Source: Pseudomonadota bacterium
Lineage (GTDB): Bacteria > Pseudomonadota > Alphaproteobacteria > Acetobacterales > Acetobacteraceae
DNA length: 7,820 nucleotides
Assembly: GCA_021845835.1 (NCBI GenBank)
Contig: JAJZVE010000201.1
Span: forward strand, 1 to 7,820
Direction: 5' to 3'
Part shown: in pieces, positions 1 through 6,467 of the stretch
Numbering within the stretch: position 1 is the stretch's first letter
How the letters are laid out: every line of letters begins with the position of its first letter
Notes under the pieces: model-generated
The model's database searches: none
Seen by the model: only the letters and a program-made list of their open reading frames with translations
Told to the model about the DNA's origin: nothing
Program-made: the position numbers and the translations under genes

Positions 1-1
1 G

Positions 2-664
2 GGAACCGTCTATCTGCTCGCCGGGCGCCCCGCCGACGCCGAAGCCGCCTTCGCGGCGGAGCTCGCCACGACGCCCTTCGGTGCGTTGGCGATCGCCGAG
101 GCCACGGCACTGCAGGCCGCCGGCAAGGCCGACGCCGCGCGCACGCAGCTCACCACATGGGCGGCAAGCCTGCCGGACCCGACGGTTTCGGAGTTTCTGG
201 CCTCGCTGGACATCCAGACCAGGCAGTTCCAGGCGGCAGCATCGGCGCTCCAGGGCGTGCTGGCCGGGCGACCGGACGACGTGGTGGCGCTCAACAACCT
301 CGCCTGGGTCTATCAACAACTGAACGACCCGCGGGCGGAGGCGCTCGCCCACCGTGCCTATCTGCTCGGCCCCGGGGCGCAGACTGCCGACACGCTGGGC
401 TGGATCCTGACCCGACGCGGCAAACCGACCGTGGGCCTGTTGCTGCTGCGGCAAGCCGCCGCGCAGCTGCCGCGCGATCCGAGCGTGCAATACCATCTCG
501 CCGTGGCGCTGGACGATGCCGGCCAGCACGAACAGGCCGGCGCCCTGCTCGGCGCGATCATGGCGCAGAAGGTGCGTTTCGACGAGCAGGACGCGGCACG
601 CCAGTTGCTGCAGAAGCTCGTGCCGGAGCAGCCCGTGCCGCCGGCAGCGCCCGCGCAGCAATAG
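2..664 (+). CDS. TPR-repeat protein, C-terminal part (PrsT-like), 5' end outside window
   Basis: The frame is open from the left edge and ends at TAG (662-664), so only the last 220 residues are visible and the real start lies upstream. The fragment is built of helical 34-residue-type repeats. The clearest lie at about residues 61-91, 94-123 (ALNNLAWVYQQLNDP), 128-158 (DTLGWILTRRGKP) and 161-191 (YHLAVALDDAGQHEQA). The NNLAW / DTLGWIL / YHLAVAL succession resembles, from memory, the C-terminus of the PrsT TPR proteins that accompany PEP-CTERM/exosortase exopolysaccharide loci. TPR arrays act as protein-interaction scaffolds and have no enzymatic role. The protein ends in a Pro/Ala/Gln-rich tail. 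No neighbour in the window supports an exosortase locus, so a generic TPR protein is the fallback. The TPR call is firm; the PrsT label is tentative. Confidence 0.82.
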   Translation, partial: GTVYLLAGRPADAEAAFAAELATTPFGALAIAEATALQAAGKADAARTQLTTWAASLPDPTVSEFLASLDIQTRQFQAAASALQGVLAGRPDDVVALNNLAWVYQQLNDPRAEALAHRAYLLGPGAQTADTLGWILTRRGKPTVGLLLLRQAAAQLPRDPSVQYHLAVALDDAGQHEQAGALLGAIMAQKVRFDEQDAARQLLQKLVPEQPVPPAAPAQQ

Positions 665-729
665 CAGCGAGGCGGCGGCCGTGCCGGCCGCTCAATCCTC
701 GACCGCGATGCGATGCGCCGGCATGGAAG

Positions 730-765
730 AAAAAAAGCCCCGGACGCGCATCGCGCAACCGGGGC
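730..765 (-). terminator. Rho-independent terminator of the - strand operon
   Basis: Read on the - strand, GCCCCGG (765-759) pairs with CCGGGGC (743-737). An inner CGCG/CGCG stem (755-752 with 748-745) closes a three-base loop. A run of seven U (736-730) follows at once. The stem lies 66 bp past the kdgK stop, as expected for the end of that operon. On the + strand there is no U run after the stem, so it does not look like an efficient terminator for the TPR gene. Confidence 0.85.
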
Positions 766-800
766 AAGGGTGGGAGGAAGTGAATACACCTTCTCCATGT
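730..800 (-). ncRNA. Possible small RNA or structured 3' UTR (two hairpins plus U tail)
   Basis: The - strand transcript would hold two hairpins in a row. The first runs 796-773: GGAGAAGGUG pairs with CACUUCCUCC (9 of 10 positions, one A-C mismatch, one G-U pair) around a UAUU loop. The second is the terminator stem with its U7 tail. Upstream, TTGACC (835-830) could be a -35 element, with a weak -10 (GACAAA, 811-806) at 18-bp spacing. That would start an RNA near 800, about 71 nt long. The segment CUUCCUCCC is complementary to Shine-Dalgarno sequences, a trait known from some alphaproteobacterial small RNAs, although here it is paired in the hairpin. The alternative is that this is only the 3' UTR of the kdgK operon. 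The hairpins are seen directly; a separate promoter is inference. Confidence 0.35.
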
Positions 801-821
801 CCCGCTTTGTCGGCCAACGGT

Positions 822-835
822 ATGATCCAGGTCAA
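822..835. promoter_or_regulatory. FNR/FixK-like binding site
   Basis: On the - strand the sequence reads TTGACCTGGATCAT. It matches the FNR/FixK consensus TTGAT-N4-ATCAA at 8 of the 10 defined positions. It overlaps the stop codon of kdgK, so part of the match is constrained by coding sequence. It could control only the - strand RNA below it, since no annotated gene start lies within reach. An oxygen-responsive role is inference. Confidence 0.35.
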
Positions 836-1782
836 AAACGCACATCAGGAAAATGACTTCGGGCTGCGAGTCCGAGGCGCGCCGGCGACGGCATGGCGTG
901 GCGGGGAATGATGGCGCCGCGATGGGCCACCACTGCCCCCGCGAGTCCGTGTCCCGCTGCCGCTGCGGCGTCCGGCGCCAGTCCTGCCAGCCGGGCGGCG
1001 ATATAGGCGGCAGCGAAACTGTCGCCGGCAGCCGTGGTGTCCACCACGGCGGACACCGGCGCGGCCGTGACCAGAAGCGGCGCAGTCTGCGGGCGCCGGA
1101 TGACGCAGCAGGGCTCGCGCAGTTTGACCACCGCTTCGGCCGCCGGCGCGGCCCTGGCGAGTTCGCCCTCCCAGTCCGCCCCGAACAGCGGTTCGAGATC
1201 CTCGACCGAGGCGAACACCAGATCGGCCCCGGCGATCGCGCGTCGGAACGCATCTTGCGCCACGGCGCGATCCGGCCAGCCGCGCGGGCGGAAATTGGTG
1301 TCGAAGGCAATGCGCGCGCCCCCTGCCCGCGCCGCCCGCAGCGCCTCGGCCAGCCGCTGCCGGCCTGCGTCGCCGTACAGCGATAGGCTGACGCCGGAAT
1401 AGTAGATCAGCCGGAAGGCCGCGAGCGCGGCCACGATGCGGCCGGTATCCGGCAGCGCGAACAGCCGCCGCGCGGCGGCGCTGTCACGCCAGTAGAGGAA
1501 GCGACGTTCGCCGCGCGGATCGGTCTGGATGACGTAAAGCCCCGGCATCGACCCGGCGCAGCGCGGCACCAGCGCCGTCCCGACCCCCTCGCGCTGCCAC
1601 GCGGCGAGCATCTCGCCGCTCCAGGCGTCATCGCCGAGCGCGGTCACGTAGTCCACCTTCACGCCGAGGCGGGCAAGATAGATGGCGGTGTTGAGCGTAT
1701 CGCCGCCGAAGCCGCGGGCGAACCGGCCGTCCGGCTCCTCCCGCAGCTCGACCATGCATTCGCCGATGCAGGCGACGCGCAT
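832..1782 (-). CDS. kdgK: 2-keto-3-deoxygluconate kinase (PfkB family)
   Basis: This cytoplasmic sugar kinase phosphorylates 2-keto-3-deoxygluconate (KDG) with ATP to give KDPG, which is then split by KDPG aldolase in the Entner-Doudoroff route. The 316-residue protein has the usual family length. The start MRVACIGECMVELRE matches the KdgK N-terminus. The first PfkB signature is GGDTLNTAIYLARLG (26-40). Other KdgK-like blocks are DYVTALGDDAW, PGLYVIQTDPRGER and FRLIYYSG. The ATP/anion-hole motif DTTAAGDSF (248-256) carries the catalytic base Asp254, and the Ala where many PfkB kinases have Gly is normal for KdgK. HRGAIIPRHAMP near the end is also typical. ATG at 1782 was chosen because the family N-terminus begins there, although the frame is open further upstream. 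The start lies 25 bp after the binding-protein stop with no clear Shine-Dalgarno, so it is probably translated from the operon message by read-through. It is the last gene of the operon. Confidence 0.93.
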   Translation of the reverse strand: MRVACIGECMVELREEPDGRFARGFGGDTLNTAIYLARLGVKVDYVTALGDDAWSGEMLAAWQREGVGTALVPRCAGSMPGLYVIQTDPRGERRFLYWRDSAAARRLFALPDTGRIVAALAAFRLIYYSGVSLSLYGDAGRQRLAEALRAARAGGARIAFDTNFRPRGWPDRAVAQDAFRRAIAGADLVFASVEDLEPLFGADWEGELARAAPAAEAVVKLREPCCVIRRPQTAPLLVTAAPVSAVVDTTAAGDSFAAAYIAARLAGLAPDAAAAAGHGLAGAVVAHRGAIIPRHAMPSPARLGLAARSHFPDVRF

Positions 1783-1807
1783 CCGCGGCCCGGCGCGGCC
1801 GCGGCGG

Positions 1808-2770
1808 CTACTGGCCGGCAACCTCGCTCCAGCTCGGGCAGGTCCGCTGATCCACGGGCGTGTCATAGGCCTGGGCATTGGCCTTGCTGACCACCACGAC
1901 CGGAAGCGTGATCTCGGACCTGATCGGCTCATGCCGGACGGCACGCACGGCGATCATGGTGCCGATGCAGCCTTGCAGAAACCCGTTGTAGTCGCCGCTC
2001 GCCAGCATCCGTCCGGCCTTGATCGCGTCCACTGCCTCCTTGGTCGCGTTGATGCCGACCACCAGCGCCTTGCGCCCGGCGTCGTTCAGCGCGTCGATGG
2101 CGCCGATCGCCATGGCATCGTTGGCCGCGATCACGCCGTTCACGTCAGGATGCGACTGCAGCAGGTTCTCCATCACCTGCATGCCCTGCAGGCGCTGGAA
2201 GTTGGCCGGCTGGCTGGCGACCACCTTGACGTCGGGATATTCCTTGAGCGCGTCGCGGAAGCCGCGCGTCCGGTCCTGGCTGGTCAGCGACCCCGGCACG
2301 CCTTCCAGAAGGATGACGTTGCCCTTGCCGCCCAGCGCCTTCAACATCACCTCCGCGATCGCCTTGCCGATGTCGTGGTCATTGGCGCCGACGAAGGCGA
2401 CGAAGTTGCCGGAGGCCGAGCGGTCGGTAACGTTCACCACCGGGATGCCGGCGGCGTTGATCCTGGCCACCCCCGGCCCGATCGCCTTGTAGTCCACCGG
2501 CACCAGCACCACCGCGGCCGGCTTCTTGACCACCACGTCGTCGATCTGGCTCATCTGCTCGGCGATGCTGTCGGCCTTGGTCGGCACGTATTCCAGCAGC
2601 CTGACGTGCAGCATGGCCGCCGCCTTCTCGGCGCCGATGCGCTCGGCGGCGAAGAACGGGTTGGTCTGGTTCTTGGTGAACAGCGCCACCGTCTCGCCAT
2701 CCGCGCGCGCCAGCGCGGGCGCCATCATGCCCAGCACGGCCGCCACGGCTGCCAGTTTCAGTCCACGCAT
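1808..2770 (-). CDS. Periplasmic sugar-binding protein of CUT2 ABC importer (RbsB-like)
   Basis: This soluble periplasmic receptor captures the sugar and delivers it to the two permeases encoded just upstream. It has 320 residues. A Sec signal peptide is clear: MRGLKL, a hydrophobic core, then ALARA with probable cleavage after Ala23. The mature part is a type I periplasmic-binding fold (Peripla_BP_4). Ligand-site landmarks as in RbsB are NPFF (37-40), QDRTRGF with Arg167, and AANDAMAIGA (215-224). The hinge motif normally written GFDGT reads GINAT here, with Asn241 where RbsB has its ligand-binding Asp, which suggests a different ligand. Cys268 and Cys311 are the only cysteines and could form a disulfide in the periplasm. 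The ATG is preceded by a strong GGAGG (2778-2782) at 7-bp spacing, consistent with high expression of the binding protein. The ligand is unknown; the kdgK neighbour hints at KDG or a related acid sugar. Confidence 0.92.
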   Translation of the reverse strand: MRGLKLAAVAAVLGMMAPALARADGETVALFTKNQTNPFFAAERIGAEKAAAMLHVRLLEYVPTKADSIAEQMSQIDDVVVKKPAAVVLVPVDYKAIGPGVARINAAGIPVVNVTDRSASGNFVAFVGANDHDIGKAIAEVMLKALGGKGNVILLEGVPGSLTSQDRTRGFRDALKEYPDVKVVASQPANFQRLQGMQVMENLLQSHPDVNGVIAANDAMAIGAIDALNDAGRKALVVGINATKEAVDAIKAGRMLASGDYNGFLQGCIGTMIAVRAVRHEPIRSEITLPVVVVSKANAQAYDTPVDQRTCPSWSEVAGQ

Positions 2771-2798
2771 CCGAAATCCTCCCCTCCGTTATGGGCGC

Positions 2799-3785
2799 TC
2801 AGGCCCGCGTCAAGCCGTGCCGCCTGGTACGCAGATCGAGCCAGACGGCGAGAATCACGATCAGCCCGGTCACCAGCGGCTGCCAGTTGGCGTTCACTTC
2901 CAGCAGGTTCATCCCGTTCAGCACCAGCGTCAGCAGCAGCGCGCCGGTGAAGCTGCCGAACAGCGAGCCGACGCCGCCGAACAGCGAGGTGCCGCCGATC
3001 AGCACCGAGGCGATGGCGGGCAGCGTGAGCGTGTCGCCGATATCCGCCTCCGCCGAATTGAGGCGGGCGAGGAACACCAGCGAGGCGAAGCCGACCGCGA
3101 GACCGCTGCCGACGTAAACGAGAATAAGCCGCCGCCGCACCGGCACGCCGGACAGGCGCGCGGCTTCCGCATTGGCGCCGATGGCATAGACCTGCTGGCC
3201 CCAGATGGTGCGCCGCGTGAACACGGTGCCGAGCGCCAGCAGCGCCAGCATCACCAGCACCGGCACCGGCACGCCCAGCACGCGGCCGATGCCGATCTCG
3301 CGAAAGCCGCGCGGAAAGCCGTACACCGCCTCGCCGCCCATGGCGGCGTAGGCGACACCCTGCAGCACCCACAGCATGCCGTAGGTGGCAATGAAGGACG
3401 GGATGCGCACCAGGCTCACCATCAGCCCGTTCAGCAGCCCGACCAGCGCCCCCGTGCCCAGCCCGACGCAACTGCCGAGCAGCGGCGACCCCGTCGCCTT
3501 CATCACCGACCCGGCGAGGCAGGCGGAGAGCGCGATGTTGGCGCCGACCGACAGGTCGAGTCCCGCGGTGATGACGACCAGCGTCAGGCCGGAGGCGAGG
3601 AAGAACAGCAGGCTGGTCTGGCGCAGCACGTTGACGATGTTGCCGGTGGTCAGGAAGGCGTCGCTGGCGAGCGCCAGCGCCGCGCCCAGCAGCAGCACCG
3701 CCAGCAGCCGCCCGCCCGCGTCCAGCACCGCGCCCGGCAGCACGAGGCGCTTGCGGCCGGGCGCGGCCAGCGGCGCCCCGCTCAC
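2799..3785 (-). CDS. CUT2 sugar ABC transporter permease, second subunit (RbsC-like)
   Basis: This inner-membrane subunit forms one half of the import channel. It has 328 residues from a GTG start. About ten hydrophobic segments are visible, beginning near residue 26. Family motifs are TAGLDLSVGANIAL (73-86), just after the third hydrophobic stretch; IGANAEAARLSGV (202-214), the likely ATPase-contact loop; and LNSAEADIG through ASVLIGGTSLFGG (242-271). GTG at 3785 was chosen because it overlaps the TGA of the preceding permease in the four bases GTGA (3782-3785), a classic coupled junction. The longer frame upstream runs inside that gene and lacks homology. The protein is clearly diverged from its neighbour, so the two probably form a heterodimer and do not look like a recent duplication. 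The stop is followed after 28 bp by the binding-protein gene. Confidence 0.91.
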   Translation of the reverse strand: MSGAPLAAPGRKRLVLPGAVLDAGGRLLAVLLLGAALALASDAFLTTGNIVNVLRQTSLLFFLASGLTLVVITAGLDLSVGANIALSACLAGSVMKATGSPLLGSCVGLGTGALVGLLNGLMVSLVRIPSFIATYGMLWVLQGVAYAAMGGEAVYGFPRGFREIGIGRVLGVPVPVLVMLALLALGTVFTRRTIWGQQVYAIGANAEAARLSGVPVRRRLILVYVGSGLAVGFASLVFLARLNSAEADIGDTLTLPAIASVLIGGTSLFGGVGSLFGSFTGALLLTLVLNGMNLLEVNANWQPLVTGLIVILAVWLDLRTRRHGLTRA

Positions 3786-4738
3786 GGCGCGGCACTCCGC
3801 AGCACATCGACCAGCAGCGCCAGGATCACCAGCACGCCGACGCACGCCACCTGCAACGAGGACGGCCACGCCAGCAGATCGAGTCCGTTGCGCAGCACGC
3901 CGATGGCGAGCACCCCCAGCACGGTGCCGCCGATGCGTCCGTCGCCGCGCTCGAACGAGGTGCCACCGACCGCGACCGCGGCGATGGCGTCGAACTCCAT
4001 GCCGATGCCCGCCGTCGGATGGCCGGCGTTCAGCCGCGAGGTCAGCAGCAGCGCCGCCAGTCCCGCCATCGTGCCGCCCAGCGCATAGACCGCGACCAGC
4101 ATCGGCGCCGGCCGCACGCCGGCCAGTCGCAGCGCCTCGCGGTTGCCGCCGAGGGCGAACACGTAGGACCCGAATGCGGTGCGATGCAGCAGCCAGCCGA
4201 ACGCGGCCCAGGCCAGCAGCAGCAGCAGCGCCGGCAACGGCAGCCCCAGCACGCTGCCGCCATAGACGCGCAGCAGCGCCGGCGGGATGCCGGTGATGCT
4301 CTGTCCGCCGCTGGCGACCAGCGCGAGGCCCTGCGCGATGCCGAGCGTGCCCAGCGTGGCGACGAAGGGCGGCAGGCCGACCCGCGCCACCAGCACGCCG
4401 TTCGCCACCCCGAAGCCGAGGCCGACCGCCGCCCCGGCCAGCAGCGCCGGCCAGAGCTGCCCGGTGGCCACCGCGACCGAGGCGATCACCACGGAGCCGA
4501 GCGACACCACCGCGCCCGCCGACAGATCGAGGCCCTCCGTCATGATGATCAGCGTCATCGGCAGCGCCAGCAGCATCAGCACCGCCGACTGGTCCACCAC
4601 GTTGACGAGATTGGCGCCGGTGAGGAAGTCCCGGCTGCCGAGCGCGAAGCCCAGACCGAGCGCGACCAGGATCACCGCGACCCCCGGCGCCGCGCGCAGC
4701 CGCCGCGTCAGCGGCAGGGCGGACGCGGCATCAGGCAT
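3782..4738 (-). CDS. CUT2 sugar ABC transporter permease, first subunit (RbsC-like)
   Basis: This is an integral inner-membrane subunit of the sugar importer, 318 residues, the usual RbsC size. A short basic N-terminus precedes hydrophobic segments from about residue 18 to 310. Family motifs are TEGLDLSAGAVVSLGS (67-82), PPFVATLGTLG (123-133), LGGNREALRLAGV (196-208), and LNAGHPTAGIGMEFDAIAAV followed by GGTSFERG. The ATG (4738-4736) lies eight bases inside the end of the ATPase gene, whose TGA is at 4733-4731. No good Shine-Dalgarno is seen, so translation is probably coupled to the ATPase. A Leu-rich stretch (LPALLLLLAW, near 168-177) is written with repeated CTG codons. Paired unlike permeases are also found in systems such as lsrCD, rhaPQ and ytfT-yjfF. 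Confidence 0.92.
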   Translation of the reverse strand: MPDAASALPLTRRLRAAPGVAVILVALGLGFALGSRDFLTGANLVNVVDQSAVLMLLALPMTLIIMTEGLDLSAGAVVSLGSVVIASVAVATGQLWPALLAGAAVGLGFGVANGVLVARVGLPPFVATLGTLGIAQGLALVASGGQSITGIPPALLRVYGGSVLGLPLPALLLLLAWAAFGWLLHRTAFGSYVFALGGNREALRLAGVRPAPMLVAVYALGGTMAGLAALLLTSRLNAGHPTAGIGMEFDAIAAVAVGGTSFERGDGRIGGTVLGVLAIGVLRNGLDLLAWPSSLQVACVGVLVILALLVDVLRSAAP

Positions 4739-6266
4739 CGTGCATGCCCATGCGGACGATCGCCTCCTCGGTGAGCTGCGCCCGCGCCAGCTCGCCGACG
4801 ATTTGCCGGTCGCGCATCACGTAGGCGCGGTCGCAGACCTGCACGATCTCCGACTGTTCGGAACTGATCATCAGCACGCCCGCACCATGCGCCACCAGTT
4901 CGTCGATCAGCGCGAAGATCTGCGCCTTGGCGCCGACATCGATGCCGCGCGTCGGCTCGTCGAAGATGAACAGCCGCGCCTCGGCCGCCAGCCATTTGCC
5001 GATCACCACTTTCTGCTGGTTGCCGCCCGACAGCGCCAGCACCGGCTGGCCGAGCGAGGCGGTGGCGATGCGCAGGCGCCGCACCATTTCCGTCGCCACT
5101 GCCCGCGCGCGGCGCGCGCCGTACCAGGCGCGCGGGAACAGCCGCGGCAGCGCGGCGGCCAGCAGGTTCTCCTCCACCGAGCGGATCAGCGCCAGCCCCT
5201 CCGCCTTGCGGTTTTCCGGGATCAGCGCCATGCCGAGCCGTGCTGCGCGGTCCGGACCGCCGCCGCGCAGCCGGCCGAACACCCGCACCTCGCCGGAGGT
5301 CACGCGATCGGCGCCGAAGATCGCGCGCGCCACCTCGCTGCGGCCGGAGCCGACGAGGCCGCACAGGCCGACGATCTCGCCCTCGCGCACGTCAAGGTCG
5401 ATGCCGCTGATGCCGTTCGGGCTGGCGAGGCCGCGCGCCTGCAGCAGCACCGGGCCGGGGGCGCGGAAACGACGCGGATAGTTCGTCTCGACGCTGCGGC
5501 CCACCATCAGCCGCACCAGTTCCTGCGGCGTCGCCTGCTGCGGCAGCAGCGTGCGGACATGGCGGCCATCGCGCAGCACCGTGATGCGGTCGCCGAGCGC
5601 GAACACCTCCGCCATGCGGTGCGAGATGTAGATGATGGCGACCCCGCGGTGGCGGAGCCGGCGCATCATGGCGAACAGGCGCTCCGCCTCGCGGTCGGAC
5701 AGGGCGGCGGTCGGCTCGTCCATCACCAGGATGCGCGCGTCCTGCGACAGCGCCTTGGCGATCTCCACCATCTGCTGCTGCGCGACGCCGAGGCGATGCA
5801 CCCTGGTGCGCGGGTCGATGTCGAAGCCGATCTCCGCCAGCACGCGCCGCGCCGCCGCGTGCAGGCGCGCGCGGTCCACCGTGCCCGGGATGCGTCCCGG
5901 CGGCGCGCGGCCGAGGAAGATGTTCTGCGCGATGGTCAGATAGGGCACCAGCGAAAATTCCTGGAAGATCACCGCGATGCCGAACCGCCGCGCGTCCGCC
6001 GGCGTGGCAATCCGCACCGGCTGGCCGGCGTGCAGGAACTCCCCGGCATCGGCCAGCACGGCGCCGCACAGGATCTTCATCAGCGTGGACTTGCCGGCGC
6101 CGTTCTCGCCGAGCAACATATGCACCTCGCCCGGCCAGACCGGCAGCGAGACGTCGTCCAGCGCCTGCACGCCGGGGAAGCTTTTGCTGATCCCGCGCAG
6201 TTCGAACAGCGGCAGATGTGCGGTGGCGGCCGGGCCCTGCTGGACGGCCGGGAGCGTCACGGTCAT
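4731..6266 (-). CDS. CUT2 sugar ABC transporter ATP-binding protein (RbsA/MglA-like, two ABC domains)
   Basis: This cytoplasmic ATPase drives the importer. The 511 residues hold two fused nucleotide-binding domains, as in RbsA and MglA. Domain 1 has Walker A GENGAGKST (53-61), Q-loop Gln102, signature LGVAQQQMVEIAKAL (159-173), Walker B ILVMDEPTAAL with Glu184, and switch His216. Domain 2 has the degenerate Walker A GLVGSGRSE (303-311, no Lys), the intact signature LSGGNQQKV (412-420), Walker B LFIFDEPTRGID with Glu437, and SSEQ in place of the switch His. An unequal pair of sites is normal for this family. ATG at 6266 was chosen because GGAGG (6272-6276) stands 5 bp before it and homology begins about 20 residues in. 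The longer open frame upstream has no similarity. This is the first gene of the operon, preceded by the divergent region. Confidence 0.95.
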   Translation of the reverse strand: MTVTLPAVQQGPAATAHLPLFELRGISKSFPGVQALDDVSLPVWPGEVHMLLGENGAGKSTLMKILCGAVLADAGEFLHAGQPVRIATPADARRFGIAVIFQEFSLVPYLTIAQNIFLGRAPPGRIPGTVDRARLHAAARRVLAEIGFDIDPRTRVHRLGVAQQQMVEIAKALSQDARILVMDEPTAALSDREAERLFAMMRRLRHRGVAIIYISHRMAEVFALGDRITVLRDGRHVRTLLPQQATPQELVRLMVGRSVETNYPRRFRAPGPVLLQARGLASPNGISGIDLDVREGEIVGLCGLVGSGRSEVARAIFGADRVTSGEVRVFGRLRGGGPDRAARLGMALIPENRKAEGLALIRSVEENLLAAALPRLFPRAWYGARRARAVATEMVRRLRIATASLGQPVLALSGGNQQKVVIGKWLAAEARLFIFDEPTRGIDVGAKAQIFALIDELVAHGAGVLMISSEQSEIVQVCDRAYVMRDRQIVGELARAQLTEEAIVRMGMHDA

Positions 6267-6409
6267 CGGTTCCTCCGCGCGGATCGTGCCGGGGATCGCG
6301 CCGACGCGCCAGCCCGAACCTGCATGGCCGACCGCATTGCCGCCGCTTCCGGCCGGGGCTGGACGCGGGGCGGCGGCTGTAGCAGCCTGTCGGCGATTGA
6401 CGCGGCATC

Positions 6410-6429
6410 GTCCGGTCTGCCGGACAGAC
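6410..6429. promoter_or_regulatory. Palindromic site, possible operator
   Basis: GTCCGG-TCTG-CCGGAC (6410-6425) is a perfect 6-bp inverted repeat. It interlocks with a second one, GTCTG-CCGGA-CAGAC (6415-6429). The pair lies about 40 bp before the M24 start and could bind a repressor shared by both divergent units, or form an RNA hairpin in the M24 leader. No regulator gene is in the window, so the role is inference. Confidence 0.4.
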
Positions 6430-6451
6430 GGCGAGCGGCCGCGCCCCCGCC

Positions 6452-6459
6452 GGGAGGAG
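6452..6459 (+). promoter_or_regulatory. Strong ribosome binding site of the M24 gene
   Basis: GGGAGGAG stands 8 bp before ATG 6468 and settles that start. The frame is open far upstream, antisense to the ATPase and permease, but no other start there has similar support. Confidence 0.8.
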
Positions 6460-6467
6460 CCAGGACC

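Larger units (their letters stand above)
6267..6467. promoter_or_regulatory. Divergent intergenic control region with inverted repeats
   Basis: These 201 bp separate the start of the - strand transport operon from the + strand M24 gene, so both promoters should lie here. No convincing -35/-10 pair is visible. TTGACG (6397-6402, + strand) resembles a -35 but has no -10 at a fitting distance. A longer inverted repeat, GCCGCCGC (6339-6346) with GCGGCGGC (6370-6377), may be only a result of high GC. No open reading frame with coding character was recognised. Confidence 0.6.

Noticed and set aside
730..765. Terminator of the TPR gene on the + strand.
   Set aside because: The A-run lies 5' of the stem on the + strand, so the U-run follows the stem only on the - strand.
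800..840. A faint likeness to the 3' half of a TPP riboswitch (CCTGGATCATACCG on the - strand).
   Set aside because: The 5' half (GGGGTGC and CTGAGA elements) is absent, the stretch overlaps the end of kdgK, and no thiamine gene follows.
4213..4230. A run of AGC/CAG triplets resembling a microsatellite.
   Set aside because: It encodes the Leu run of a membrane segment in the first permease in the - strand frame, so codon choice explains it.
1682..4774. Several other long + strand open frames across the permease and binding-protein genes.
   Set aside because: They are shadows of well-recognised - strand genes, with low-complexity translations and no family motifs.
6397..6402. TTGACG as a -35 box for the M24 gene.
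   Set aside because: No -10-like hexamer appears 16-19 bp downstream; the expected place is CCGGAC within the palindrome.
4287..6467. A very long + strand open frame joined to the M24 gene, antisense to the ATPase and first permease.
   Set aside because: Its translation is Arg/Ala/His-rich low-complexity sequence typical of the antisense of GC-rich genes. The opposite strand encodes clear ABC proteins, and the M24 family homology and ribosome binding site begin only at 6468.
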